DNA from: Aquabacter sp040049275 | GTDB taxonomy: Bacteria; Pseudomonadota; Alphaproteobacteria; Rhizobiales; Xanthobacteraceae | Length of the DNA stretch: 64,000 bases | Assembly: GCF_040049275.1 (NCBI RefSeq) | Contig: NZ_JBDZDT010000005.1 | Coordinates: 62,001-126,000 of the forward strand | Direction of reading: 5' to 3' | Shown here: one piece after another, positions 1-8,714 of the stretch | Position numbering within the stretch: the stretch's first letter is position 1 | How the letters are laid out: each line of letters begins with the position of its first letter | The notes under the pieces: generated by a model | What the model saw: the letters and a program-made list of their open reading frames with translations, nothing else | Told to the model about the DNA's origin: nothing | Database searches by the model: none | Translations under genes and position numbers: made by a program

Positions 1-190
1 CGCGCTTTACTTTCTGAGTCGGCAGTTAGGGTTAACACGACCTGTGGCGTATCTGCCGCGGTCCGTCAGAAAAGCATCGGGAAGCTTGCCGGTCTGTTCC
101 ATAGGGTGAAGCGGGTGGCTATGTTGCGAGTCGCACATGCTGAGCTGGGCGGACCAGTATGTTTTTGTAGTGTGGGTCGGGGAGAGGTAC

Positions 191-1585
191 ATGTCCCTTT
201 CGGCGCGGGTTCGCCGACGCATTAGCGTTCTGGCTTCGATTGCCTTCGCGTCGGCTGTCGCCGTGCCTTCGGGCGTTTCGGCACAATCACTCGATGCGGC
301 ACTTGCAGCGGCGTACATTAATAATCCAAGCTTGAATTCACAGCGCGCCGGCACGCGCGCCGTCGACGAGAACGTCTCCCAGGCACTGTCCGGCTATCGG
401 CCGAACGTGTCTGCCGGCGCCAGCGTCGGCTCGCAGTATTCGCGCTATTCGGCGGCAGGGCAGAGCTCGAACGGGACACTCAATCCCCGCCAGTTCAACC
501 TCACCGTCACGCAGACCATCTTCAACGGCTTTCTTACCGCCAACACGACCCGGCAGGCCGAGTCGCAGGTAAAGGGTTCCCGCGAAACCCTGCGCAACAC
601 CGAGCAGACCGTCCTCCTGAATGGCGTCACGGCCTATATGGACGTGATCCAGGGCATCGCGCTCCTGGAACTGCAGCAGCAGAACCTTGCTGCCCTCCAG
701 CAGGAATTGCGCGCGACCCGCGACCGCTTCAATGTGGGCGAGGTGACGCGCACCGACGTGGCCCAGGCCGAGGCGCGCGTCGCTTCCGCGCAGTACCAGG
801 TGGCCCAGGCGGTCGCGAATCTCAGCTCCTATCGCGCTGTCTACCGGCAGGTGATCGGCCTTGATCCCGGCAAGCTGACGCCGCCTTCGCCGGCGGTGGA
901 GCGCCGGATCCCCTCGACGCTGGATTCGGTCATCAATGCGGGTCTTCATCAGCACCCCGCGGTCATGGCCTCGCAATATGCGGTGGACGCCTCTAACTTC
1001 CAGGTGCGCATGGCGGAGAGCAATCTCGCCCCGAACCTGAACGTGCAGGGCCAGCTCCAGCAGAGCTATGACCAGTCCGGCACCATCGATTCCCAGGCCG
1101 GCGCCAGTGTCATGCTGAACCTGACGGTGCCGATCTATCAGGGCGGCGCGGAATATTCCGCGATCCGGCAGGCCAAGGAATTCCTCAGCCAGGCCCGCAT
1201 CGAAGTGGATGTGAACCGTGACCAGGTGCGCACCCAGGCGGTGCAGTACTGGGGCTCGCTCGAAGCCGCGAAGGCGCAGATCGAGGCCGCCCAGTCCCAG
1301 GTGGCGGCCAATACCCTCGCGCTCGAAGGTGTTCGTGAGGAATGGCGTGTCGGCCAACGCACCACGACCGACGTGCTGAACGCGCAGACCGACCTCACCA
1401 ATTCGAAGTCGGCCCTGGTGGTTGCCCAGCGCGACCGTGTGGTGGCGGCCTATTCGCTGATCTCCATCATCGGCAAGCTGGACGCCATCTCGCTCGCCCT
1501 GAAGGTGCCGGTCTACGACCCCAAGGTGCACTACATGCAGGTGCGCGACAGCTGGGTCGGGGTGCGTACGCCTGACGGAAAGTAG
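191..1585 (+). CDS. tolC: TolC family outer membrane efflux channel
   Basis: A 464-residue outer membrane channel protein that would pair with inner-membrane exporters (RND, ABC or type I secretion) to move substrates across the envelope. It starts at ATG 191, preceded by GGAGAGG; an earlier in-frame ATG at 137 lacks a site like this and would bury the signal peptide. The N-terminus is a basic stretch (RVRRR), a hydrophobic core and an Ala-x-Ala-like cleavage region near residue 30 (GVSAQS). The body shows two repeated halves rich in Gln, Ala and Asn with long helical tracts, as in OEP-family proteins, including the VTQTIFNGF and LTVPIYQGG strand segments that mark the two beta-barrel entries. 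In related genomes tolC precedes the popZ and valS genes found here. Which pump it serves cannot be told from the window. Confidence 0.93.
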   Translation: MSLSARVRRRISVLASIAFASAVAVPSGVSAQSLDAALAAAYINNPSLNSQRAGTRAVDENVSQALSGYRPNVSAGASVGSQYSRYSAAGQSSNGTLNPRQFNLTVTQTIFNGFLTANTTRQAESQVKGSRETLRNTEQTVLLNGVTAYMDVIQGIALLELQQQNLAALQQELRATRDRFNVGEVTRTDVAQAEARVASAQYQVAQAVANLSSYRAVYRQVIGLDPGKLTPPSPAVERRIPSTLDSVINAGLHQHPAVMASQYAVDASNFQVRMAESNLAPNLNVQGQLQQSYDQSGTIDSQAGASVMLNLTVPIYQGGAEYSAIRQAKEFLSQARIEVDVNRDQVRTQAVQYWGSLEAAKAQIEAAQSQVAANTLALEGVREEWRVGQRTTTDVLNAQTDLTNSKSALVVAQRDRVVAAYSLISIIGKLDAISLALKVPVYDPKVHYMQVRDSWVGVRTPDGK

Positions 1586-1610
1586 TGACTTTCTCCGTCA
1601 CGGGCTTTTG
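1572..1610 (+). terminator. Possible weak terminator overlapping the tolC stop
   Basis: TGACGGA at 1573 pairs with TCCGTCA about 20 bases downstream, with further imperfect pairing (AAAGT / ACTTT) inside, followed by GGGCTTTTG. The stem is interrupted and the T-run is short, so this is a weak call. Confidence 0.3.
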
Positions 1611-1719
1611 CGGCCGGTTCCGGCGATGCCATACTTGAAAAATAGGTGCGATTCTGGCGTCCCTGATCAATCGTAGCTTGCCGCGCGGTTTGAAGGACGT
1701 CTTCGGCCGAGGTCGAGAG

Positions 1720-2355
1720 ATGTCCGCGAGCGCAAAGCCCAACGAAACCTCCATGGACGAGATCCTCGCTTCGATTCGCAGGATTATCGCAGACGACGAG
1801 CCGCTGCCGCGCCGCCAGCCGGAGCGGCCGGCGGACGCGCCGGTGCACCGGCCGGCGGCTGAGGCGGCGCGTCCGACCGGTAGCCTTGCCGGCCAAGCTC
1901 CCGTGCGCGAACATCGTTTCGCGGCCGCCCCTGCCACTGACGCGGCGGACCTGATGGAGGGCGAGGAAATGCCGGACTATCCGTACCAGGGTGCAGCGCC
2001 CGGCCAGCCGGCCCCGCGCCGTCCGGAGCCGGCACGCGAGCAGGCCACCGCGCCGCGCCCTGCGCCTGCGCGTCCCGCCGAGCCGCCCCGGAGCGCCGAG
2101 CCCGCCCCCAGCCGGCCCCATGGCGAGAACGGCCGCCGCAAGGAGCTGCTGTCGCCGGACGTGGACGCTGCCGTGACCGCCGCCTTCGAATCCCTGGGCG
2201 ATGTGGTGCTGCCGGCGCACGAGCGCACGGTGGAGGATCTCGTAAAGGAGATCCTGCGTCCCATGCTCAAGACCTGGCTGGACGACAATCTTCCCCGCAT
2301 CGTCGAGCGTCTGGTACGCCAGGAAATCGAGCGGATCTCGCGCACCAGCCGGTGA
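1720..2355 (+). CDS. popZ: PopZ-type polar organizing protein (DUF2497)
   Basis: A 211-residue protein of the PopZ / DUF2497 family, which in Caulobacter and relatives forms a polymeric hub at the cell pole that anchors the chromosome origin through ParB and recruits cell-cycle regulators. The layout is diagnostic: a short N-terminal helix (MDEILASIRRIIADDE, residues 9-24), a long Pro/Ala/Arg/Glu-rich disordered linker (about 25-135), and a conserved C-terminal oligomerisation region (about 140-205) with the segment ERTVEDLVKEILRPMLKTWL and the ending IERISR. ATG 1720 puts the conserved helix near the N-terminus; an upstream TTG at 1678 is less likely. It sits between tolC and valS, a common order in Hyphomicrobiales. 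Confidence 0.88.
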   Translation: MSASAKPNETSMDEILASIRRIIADDEPLPRRQPERPADAPVHRPAAEAARPTGSLAGQAPVREHRFAAAPATDAADLMEGEEMPDYPYQGAAPGQPAPRRPEPAREQATAPRPAPARPAEPPRSAEPAPSRPHGENGRRKELLSPDVDAAVTAAFESLGDVVLPAHERTVEDLVKEILRPMLKTWLDDNLPRIVERLVRQEIERISRTSR

Positions 2356-2398
2356 AGCAGCCTTCACCACGCGGCAAACAGCATCCCCGCCACAAGGT

Positions 2399-2488
2399 CG
2401 TCTTCCCTGGGCTCGAGCCGGGGATCTGTTGGGCGTCCTGGCGCGTCCATCCTGTGGGAGATGGCCGGTTCAAGGTCGGCCATGACGG
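2399..2488. repeat. Degenerate copy of palindromic intergenic repeat (family A)
   Basis: In the 280-base gap between popZ and valS, the left part reads CGTCttCCCTGGGCTcGAgC and the right part ATGGCCGG..CGGCCATGACGG. Both match, with decay, the two arms of the repeat seen better preserved at 11282, 56891 and 61671. A 67-codon reading frame across it carries only repeat-encoded residues and is not a gene. Confidence 0.65.
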
Positions 2489-2635
2489 CGTGCCGAGGGT
2501 TGATCGGCTCCTTTCCCGCCCCGCGATTGACCGCGCAATCCCCTCCGCCCGTTGACGGCGGGGCCGCCGTGCGGCTTTAACGCGGCTCACGTTTCTCACC
2601 TCTGGGAGGGCAGGACCCTCGGCGGAGCATTATCC

Positions 2636-5419
2636 ATGCTTGATAAGGTGTTCGAACCCGCGGCCGTCGAGGCGCGCATCTCCGCCGCCTGGGAGCAGGC
2701 GGAGGCTTTCCGCTGCGGGCGGCCCGAGCGCAAGGATGCGCCGGGCTTTTCCATCGTCATCCCGCCGCCGAACGTCACCGGCTCGCTCCATATGGGCCAC
2801 GCGCTCAACAACACGCTCCAGGACGTGCTGGCGCGGTTCGAGCGCATGCGGGGCAAGGACGTGCTCTGGCAGCCGGGCATGGACCATGCCGGCATCGCCA
2901 CCCAGATGGTGGTGGAGCGCCAGCTCTTGGAGCGGCAGGAGCCCGGCCGGCGCGACATGGGCCGCGCGGCCTTCGTCGAGCGCGTCTGGGCGTGGAAGGA
3001 AGAATCCGGCGGGATGATCGTCGACCAGCTGAAGCGCCTCGGCGCTTCCTGCGACTGGTCGCGCGAGCGCTTCACCATGGATGAGGGCCTCTCCCGCGCC
3101 GTGCTGAAGGTGTTCGTCCAGCTCTATCGCGACGGGCTCATCTACAAAGACAAGCGTCTCGTGAACTGGGACCCCAAGCTCCTCACCGCTATCTCGGACC
3201 TGGAGGTCCAGCCCACCGAGGTGAAGGGCAATCTCTGGCACCTGCGCTATCCCGTGGAGGGGGAGCCCGGCCGCTTCATCGTCGTCGCCACCACGCGCCC
3301 GGAGACCATGCTGGGCGATACGGCCGTGGCCGTGCACCCCGACGACGAGCGCTATGCGGACCTCGTGGGCAAGCACGCGATCCTGCCGCTGCTCGGCCGG
3401 CGCATCCCCATCGTGGCGGATGAGTATTCCGACCCGGAGAAGGGCTCGGGCGCGGTGAAGATCACCCCCGCTCACGACTTCAACGATTTCGAGGTGGGCC
3501 GCCGGCATCATCTGCCCATGATCAACGTGCTGGACGCCGAGGCCCGCATCGACCCCACCGGCATTCGCGACGACCATGCCAGCCGCCGCGACGCCTATGT
3601 GGACGATCCGGACTTCGGCGGCGTGCTCTCGCACCTGAAGGGCATGGATCGCTTCGCCGCCCGCAAGCACATCGTCGAGCTGCTCACGAACCTGGAGCTG
3701 CTCGAGACCATCGAGCCCAACACCCACATGGTTCCCCACGGCGACCGCTCGGGCGTCGTCATCGAGCCGTGGCTGACCGACCAGTGGTACGTGGACGCCA
3801 AGACCCTGGCGCAGCCGGCGCTCGCCGCCGTGCGCGAGGGGCGCACCAATTTCGTCCCGAAGAATTGGGAGAAGACCTATTTCGAGTGGCTGGAGAACAT
3901 CCAGCCCTGGTGCGTCTCGCGCCAGCTCTGGTGGGGCCACCAGATCCCCGCCTGGTACGACCCGTTCGGCAACGTGTTCGTGGCGAACGATGAAGACGAA
4001 GCCTTCGAGGAAGCGCTCGCCCACAATGTCGGCAACGAATCCCTGTCCGCCGACGAGGCGCAGGAACTCATCGACGACGCGGATAAGCGCGCCGCCTTCC
4101 TCACCCGCGACGAGGACGTGCTGGACACGTGGTTCTCCTCCGCCCTCTGGCCGTTCTCCACGCTCGGCTGGCCGGACGAGACGCCGGAGCTTGCGAAATT
4201 CTATCCCACCTCGGTCCTAGTGACGGGCTTCGACATCATCTTCTTCTGGGTCGCCCGGATGATGATGTTCGGCCTCCACTTCATGCCCGACGTGCCGTTC
4301 AAGGACGTCTACATCCACGCCCTCGTCCGGGACGAGAAGGGCGCGAAGATGTCGAAGTCCAAGGGCAACGTCATCAACCCGCTGGACCTCGTGGACCAGT
4401 ACGGGGCCGATGCCTTGCGCTTCACGCTGGCCGCCATGGCGGCCCAGGGACGGGATATCAAGCTCGCCACCTCCCGCGTCGAGGGCTACCGGAACTTCGC
4501 CACCAAGCTCTGGAACGCGGTTCGCTTCGCCCAGATGAACGGCTGCGAGCGCGTCGAAGGCTTCGATCCGGCCAAGGTGGACGGCACGCTCAACCGCTGG
4601 ATCATTGGCGAGGCGGCCCGCGCGAGCGCCGAGGTGACTGGCGCCATCGAGGCCTATCGCTTCAATGATGCGGCGGGCGCGGTCTACCGCTTCCTGTGGA
4701 ACGTGTTCTGCGACTGGCACCTGGAGCTGGCGAAGCCCGTACTCTCCGGCGCCGACGGTGCGGCGAAGGACGAGACCCGCGCCACCACCGCCTTCGTGCT
4801 GGACGTGGCGCTGAAGCTGCTCCACCCGTTCATGCCCTTCCTCACCGAGGAATTGTGGGCGCGCACCGGCGAGGTCGGCCCGGCCCGCGAGGGTCTGCTG
4901 GTCCTGTCCTCCTGGCCCAACCTCTCCGGACTGGAGGCGCCGGATGCCGAGGCCGAGGTGGGCTGGGTGGTGGACCTCATCACCGAAATCCGCTCCGTGC
5001 GCGCCGAGATGAACGTGCCGGCGGGCGCGCAGGTGCCGCTGGTTCTGGTGGATGCCTCTGCCGACACCAAAGCGCGGGCCGCGGCCTGGGACGACGCGCT
5101 GCGCCGCCTGGCGCGGATCTCCGCAGTGACGCTCTCCGACACCGCCCCCGGCGAATCCGTGCAGATGGTGGTGCGTGGCGAGGTGGCTGCCTTGCCGCTG
5201 GCCGGCGTCGTGGACCTCGCCGCCGAGCTTGTCCGCCTGCGCAAGGAGGAGGGGAAGCTCGACCAGGAGGTGGCCCGCATCGACGGCAAGCTCTCCAACG
5301 AATCCTTCGTCGCCCGCGCGCCGGAGGAGGTGGTGGAGGCCGAGCGGGAGAAGCGGGACGAGTATGTGGCGCGCAAGGAGAAGGTGCGCACCGCCATCCA
5401 GCAGCTCTCGGGCGCCTGA
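2636..5419 (+). CDS. valS: Valine--tRNA ligase
   Basis: Class I aminoacyl-tRNA synthetase charging tRNA-Val in the cytoplasm. It has 927 residues, within the usual range for bacterial ValRS. The HIGH signature appears as HMGH in PPNVTGSLHMGHALN (about residues 46-60) and the KMSKS loop as KMSKSKGN (about 570-577). A CP1 editing domain lies between (TTRPETMLGDTAVAVHP, about 220-236), followed by the anticodon-binding domain and a C-terminal coiled coil (LVRLRKEEGKLDQEVARIDGKL, about 865-886) typical of ValRS. ATG 2636 starts the conserved MLDKVFEP sequence. The frame is open 28 codons further upstream, but that stretch is not conserved-looking. It stands alone downstream of popZ. Confidence 0.97.
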   Translation: MLDKVFEPAAVEARISAAWEQAEAFRCGRPERKDAPGFSIVIPPPNVTGSLHMGHALNNTLQDVLARFERMRGKDVLWQPGMDHAGIATQMVVERQLLERQEPGRRDMGRAAFVERVWAWKEESGGMIVDQLKRLGASCDWSRERFTMDEGLSRAVLKVFVQLYRDGLIYKDKRLVNWDPKLLTAISDLEVQPTEVKGNLWHLRYPVEGEPGRFIVVATTRPETMLGDTAVAVHPDDERYADLVGKHAILPLLGRRIPIVADEYSDPEKGSGAVKITPAHDFNDFEVGRRHHLPMINVLDAEARIDPTGIRDDHASRRDAYVDDPDFGGVLSHLKGMDRFAARKHIVELLTNLELLETIEPNTHMVPHGDRSGVVIEPWLTDQWYVDAKTLAQPALAAVREGRTNFVPKNWEKTYFEWLENIQPWCVSRQLWWGHQIPAWYDPFGNVFVANDEDEAFEEALAHNVGNESLSADEAQELIDDADKRAAFLTRDEDVLDTWFSSALWPFSTLGWPDETPELAKFYPTSVLVTGFDIIFFWVARMMMFGLHFMPDVPFKDVYIHALVRDEKGAKMSKSKGNVINPLDLVDQYGADALRFTLAAMAAQGRDIKLATSRVEGYRNFATKLWNAVRFAQMNGCERVEGFDPAKVDGTLNRWIIGEAARASAEVTGAIEAYRFNDAAGAVYRFLWNVFCDWHLELAKPVLSGADGAAKDETRATTAFVLDVALKLLHPFMPFLTEELWARTGEVGPAREGLLVLSSWPNLSGLEAPDAEAEVGWVVDLITEIRSVRAEMNVPAGAQVPLVLVDASADTKARAAAWDDALRRLARISAVTLSDTAPGESVQMVVRGEVAALPLAGVVDLAAELVRLRKEEGKLDQEVARIDGKLSNESFVARAPEEVVEAEREKRDEYVARKEKVRTAIQQLSGA

Positions 5420-5873
5420 CCCCACGGGCCATCGGCTCCATTGCATCGCGTGAAATAAGGCCGAGCTTCAGCCCGGCCGACGCGGGCGCCTGCCACGCTT
5501 CCGCCACAGGCGGGGCGGCGCCTTCGGGATCCGGAGGACGGCCGACCCCGCGCCACCGGGCCGTGTGGAGGTCCCCCGATGCCTGTGGCTGTGTCAGCCG
5601 GGCAACACTCCTTTTCTTTCAATGGCTCAGGGGAACGAACACCCCCCACACGCCGCGATCCCGCCACAAAACGACACGAGACGAGATGTGTGGGGTGCAG
5701 CGGATTGCGTATCCGGGACGTGTGTCCGGCCGCTGCACTCGGGGTGATCCTCGATGGGTGGGCGCAGGACCGAAGGCAGGTCTCGGATGCACGGCTGGCG
5801 CCAAGGAGAAACCTTGGCTCGGCCTTGCGGCAGCCGCGATCTTGCCCGCAGGGGATGGCATCGTCAGTCAATC
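5420..5873. other. 454-base intergenic region before the exoR-like gene
   Basis: No convincing gene. The stretch contains a short hairpin, GCCAAGG-AGAAA-CCTTGGC (5800-5818), about 55 bases before the next start codon. It may lie in the 5' leader of the exoR-like mRNA. Short frames here lack ribosome binding sites and recognisable domains. Confidence 0.4.
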
Positions 5874-6812
5874 ATGTTCGTCACGCCGCGCTCCCTAAAT
5901 TCCGGTTCAGAGGCCGGGTTCCTCCTCCCGCACCGCGCGGGCGTTGAGGGATTCGGAGCCGGCCTGAAGCTTGCTGCCCTGGCCGTTTTCCTGGGTCTTG
6001 GCCTGTGCGTTCCGGCGGCCGCCTTTGATGGCAGCGCCCAGCCCGCTGACGAGAACCACGGCCCGCCTCTGACCCCGCCCGCCAATGTTCCGCTAGCGCC
6101 GCCCATGCGGCCGGTGGACGAGGCGTTCCGCTCGGGCACCCAGGCGCTACGCTCCGGCCAGACGGCCAAGGGCGTCGATGCGCTGCGCTATGCGGCGGAC
6201 CAGGGCCATCCCGCCGCGCAATGGAAGCTCGGCCGCATGTATGCGGACGGCGACGGCGTGAAGCGCGACGATATCAAGGCATTCGAATATTTCAGCCGCA
6301 TCGCCAACACCCATGCCGAGGATTATCCCGGCACGGCGCAGGCGCGCTTCGTCGCCAGCGCCTTCGTGGCGCTCGGCGGCTATTATCTCGCCGGCATTCC
6401 CAATTCCAACGTGCGGCGCGACCCGTCCCGGGCGCGCGACATGTATTCCTACGCCGCCTCTTACTTCGGCGATCCGGACGCGCAGTTCCGCCTCGCCAAG
6501 CTCTATCTCGACGGCGCCGGCCTCCAGCGCGATCCGCGCCAGGCAGCGCGCTGGCTGTTCCTCTCGGCGCAGAAGGGGCAGTACGAGGCACAGGCGCTTC
6601 TCGGCCACATGCTGTTCCGTGGCGATGACGGCATCAACCGCCAGCCGGCCCGCGGCCTCATGTGGCTGACCCTCGCCCGCGATTCTGCCGCCGGCCCCGG
6701 CGACAAATGGGTGGTGGACCTCTACGAGGACGCCTTCTCCGACGCGAGCCCCGACGAGCGGGCGGCGGCGCTTCAGTACCTCGAACAATGGCTGAAGACG
6801 TCGCAGCGGTGA
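5874..6812 (+). CDS. Sel1-repeat periplasmic protein, ExoR-like
   Basis: A 312-residue exported protein built from Sel1-like (TPR-type) repeats. Residues 1-50 form a signal peptide ending AAA-FD. The repeats follow from about residue 90: VDALRYAADQGHPAAQWKLG, then MYADGDGVKRDDIKAFEYF, then DPDAQFRLAKLYLDGAG and a last unit ending in GLMWLTLARD. Length, signal peptide and the VxALRYAAxQG opening resemble ExoR of Sinorhizobium, a periplasmic inhibitor of the ExoS-ChvI two-component system that controls exopolysaccharide and motility. The resemblance is from memory of the family, so function is inferred. No exoS/chvI gene is in the window. ATG 5874 is chosen because it places the signal peptide at the start. 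The O-acetyltransferase pair at 8715-11261 may modify a polysaccharide under such control, which is speculation. Confidence 0.7.
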   Translation: MFVTPRSLNSGSEAGFLLPHRAGVEGFGAGLKLAALAVFLGLGLCVPAAAFDGSAQPADENHGPPLTPPANVPLAPPMRPVDEAFRSGTQALRSGQTAKGVDALRYAADQGHPAAQWKLGRMYADGDGVKRDDIKAFEYFSRIANTHAEDYPGTAQARFVASAFVALGGYYLAGIPNSNVRRDPSRARDMYSYAASYFGDPDAQFRLAKLYLDGAGLQRDPRQAARWLFLSAQKGQYEAQALLGHMLFRGDDGINRQPARGLMWLTLARDSAAGPGDKWVVDLYEDAFSDASPDERAAALQYLEQWLKTSQR

Positions 6813-7041
6813 GGCCGCTTGGTGGTGGGAAGTTTGAAAGTTTCGGTTTGGGAAGGGAGCCGTTCTGGTCGAAGCCAGCGTGCGTGGTCGTTGCCGGCTC
6901 GGTACACGGCAAGCCGCGCACAGCGAAAGCCAGAGCTTGCCAGTCGAGCCGCGTGACGGCAATGTCCGCCCAGAAAAACGCTCAGCGGGTCTATGCCGGA
7001 GCATTGTCTCGTCGGGCAGCAGGACAGGGGAAGTCCAAGTC

Positions 7042-7752
7042 ATGATCATGGACGGTGGAAATGCCGATGTCGGCAAGATGAACGAGACTGCTCAGGTCCG
7101 GCACCGGACGGGGCTTCTCAGCCGCCGATCGTTTCTCGCCGGCTCGGCCGTCAGTCTCGGCGCCCTGGGGCTGGCCGGTTGCTCAACCACCGACTACATG
7201 AGCATCGCCGAGGCGCAGAAGGTCTACGGGCCGGTGCCCACCGAGAAATTCCCGATCCCGGCGGTCGATGTCGCCAAGGTCAATCCGAAATATTTCCGCG
7301 CCACCGTTCCCTACGAGACCAAGGAAACGGTCGGCACGATCATCGTCGATCCCAGCAATTACTACGTCTACCGCGTCGAAGAGGACGGGAAGGCCACCCG
7401 CTATGGGGCCAATGTCGGCCGCGACGGCTTCCGGTGGAGCGGTGACGCTTATGTCGGGCGCAAGGGCGAATGGGCGGTCTGGACGCCGCCCAAGGAGATG
7501 ATCAAACGCCAGCCCGAGGCGGCCAAATGGGCCAACGGCATGCCGGGCGGCCTCGAAAACCCGCTCGGCGCCCGCACGCTGTATCTCTACCAGAACGGTT
7601 CTTACACGCTCTACACGATCTATGCTTCGAGCGACCCCGAGTCGATCGGCTCAGGCATCACGAGCGGCTGTGTCGGCCTGCTCAGCCAGGACATGATCGA
7701 CCTGTACGACCGCACGCCGGTCAAGACGAAGGTGGTCGTCCTGCCGGCATAG
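7042..7752 (+). CDS. L,D-transpeptidase (YkuD)-like lipoprotein with altered active site
   Basis: A 236-residue protein related to YkuD L,D-transpeptidases, which cross-link peptidoglycan or attach proteins to it in the periplasm. It starts at ATG 7042 with AGGGGAAG about 9 bases upstream. The N-terminus has a twin-arginine-like signal (LSRRSFLAGSA, residues 27-37) and a lipobox-like LAGC (44-47), suggesting Tat export and lipid attachment. The C-terminal half has the family pattern MPGGLENPLGARTLYLY and SIGSGITSGCVGLL with the catalytic Cys at 210. The usual His about 16 residues before the Cys (as in IHGT) is replaced by Tyr194 (IYASSD), and the Arg after the Cys (GCxR) by Gly. It may be catalytically impaired or use another base. 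Confidence 0.8.
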   Translation: MIMDGGNADVGKMNETAQVRHRTGLLSRRSFLAGSAVSLGALGLAGCSTTDYMSIAEAQKVYGPVPTEKFPIPAVDVAKVNPKYFRATVPYETKETVGTIIVDPSNYYVYRVEEDGKATRYGANVGRDGFRWSGDAYVGRKGEWAVWTPPKEMIKRQPEAAKWANGMPGGLENPLGARTLYLYQNGSYTLYTIYASSDPESIGSGITSGCVGLLSQDMIDLYDRTPVKTKVVVLPA

Positions 7753-7801
7753 GCAACGGTCAGCCCTCAATCCAGGCGGCCGCCGGTCCAGGCAACAGTC
7801 C

Positions 7802-8590
7802 CTAAGCGGCGATCGCCAGATCCGCCCAGACCGGCACATGGTCCGACGGCTTTTCCCAGCTGCGCACATGCTTGTCGATGCCGGCGGCGATCAGCTTGTC
7901 GGCCGCCTGGGGCGAGAGGAGAAGGTGGTCGATGCGGATGCCGAGATCCCGCTGCCAGGCGCCGGCCTGATAGTCCCAGAAGCTGTAGAGCTTCTCCGAA
8001 TCCGAGGTAGCGCGCACCGCATCGGTGAGCCCGAGATGCACGAGGTCGCGGAAGGCCTCGCGCGTCGGCGGCAGATAGAGCGCATCATTGACCCAGGCTG
8101 AAGGGTCCGCCGCGTCGGCGGGCGTGGGGATCACGTTGAAGTCCCCCGCCAGCACGAAGGCCTCCTCCAGTTCCAGCCGCATGGCCGCCAGTGCGCGCAG
8201 CCGCGCCATGAAGCCGAGCTTGTAGGGATATTTCTCGGTGTCCGGTGGGTTGCCGTTGGGCAGATACAGGCAGCAGATGCGCACCGCCATGCCCTTGGCC
8301 GAGACCACCGCCTCAATGAAGCGCGACTGCACGTCCATGTCATCGCCGGGAAGGCCTGTTGTCACGTCCTCCAGCGGAAGCTTGGAGAGCAGGGCGACGC
8401 CGTTGAAGCCCTTCTGGCCATGGACGGCCACATTGTAGCCCAGCCCCTCGAACGCCTCGCGCGGGAACGCCTCGTCCTGGCACTTGATCTCCTGGAGGCA
8501 GACCACGTCCGGCTGCGCCTCCTTCAACCAGGCCACCGCATGGTCGAGCCGCTGGCGGATGGAGTTCACGTTCCAGGTGGCGATACGCAT
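7802..8590 (-). CDS. xth: Exodeoxyribonuclease III
   Basis: A 262-residue Mg-dependent AP endonuclease / 3'-5' exonuclease of the ExoIII (EEP) family, acting in base-excision repair. All family blocks are present in order: ATWNVNSIRQRL at the N-terminus, VVCLQEIKCQDEAFP (catalytic Glu, about 29-43), CLYLPNGNP (about 108-116), LAGDFNVIPTPAD (about 142-154), LYSFWDYQAGAW (about 201-212), RIDHLLLS (about 221-228) and the C-terminal SDHVPVWADL with catalytic His. ATG is at 8588-8590; the frame extends upstream without conserved sequence. It is divergent from the MBOAT gene, with a 124-base shared upstream region. Confidence 0.95.
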   Translation of the reverse strand: MRIATWNVNSIRQRLDHAVAWLKEAQPDVVCLQEIKCQDEAFPREAFEGLGYNVAVHGQKGFNGVALLSKLPLEDVTTGLPGDDMDVQSRFIEAVVSAKGMAVRICCLYLPNGNPPDTEKYPYKLGFMARLRALAAMRLELEEAFVLAGDFNVIPTPADAADPSAWVNDALYLPPTREAFRDLVHLGLTDAVRATSDSEKLYSFWDYQAGAWQRDLGIRIDHLLLSPQAADKLIAAGIDKHVRSWEKPSDHVPVWADLAIAA

Positions 8591-8714
8591 GGGGAGGCTC
8601 CGGTTTCGGGCGGAGGATAGTGCCGTCGGCGGCCCACGCAAAGGGTCCCGAGGCTTGCCGAATGGGGAAAAGGGTGGCATTGCAGCGCGTTTCCCATCGG
8701 ATGCCCGCGCCGGA

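Noticed and set aside
1..190. A gene at the left edge
   Set aside because: The frames in this stretch are short and lack conserved motifs; it appears to be the intergenic region upstream of tolC. Nothing distinctive such as a clear promoter was seen.
2352..2555. A 67-codon plus-strand frame between popZ and valS
   Set aside because: It runs through the degenerate family A repeat (residues such as FPGLEPGI are repeat-encoded) and has no ribosome binding site or domain. Similar frames at 56960-57000 (MAGTSPAMT) and 61600-61821 (MPGLVPGI) are rejected for the same reason.
5579..5947. A short plus-strand frame ahead of the exoR-like gene
   Set aside because: It overlaps the clear signal peptide start of the next gene, lacks a ribosome binding site and has no recognisable composition.
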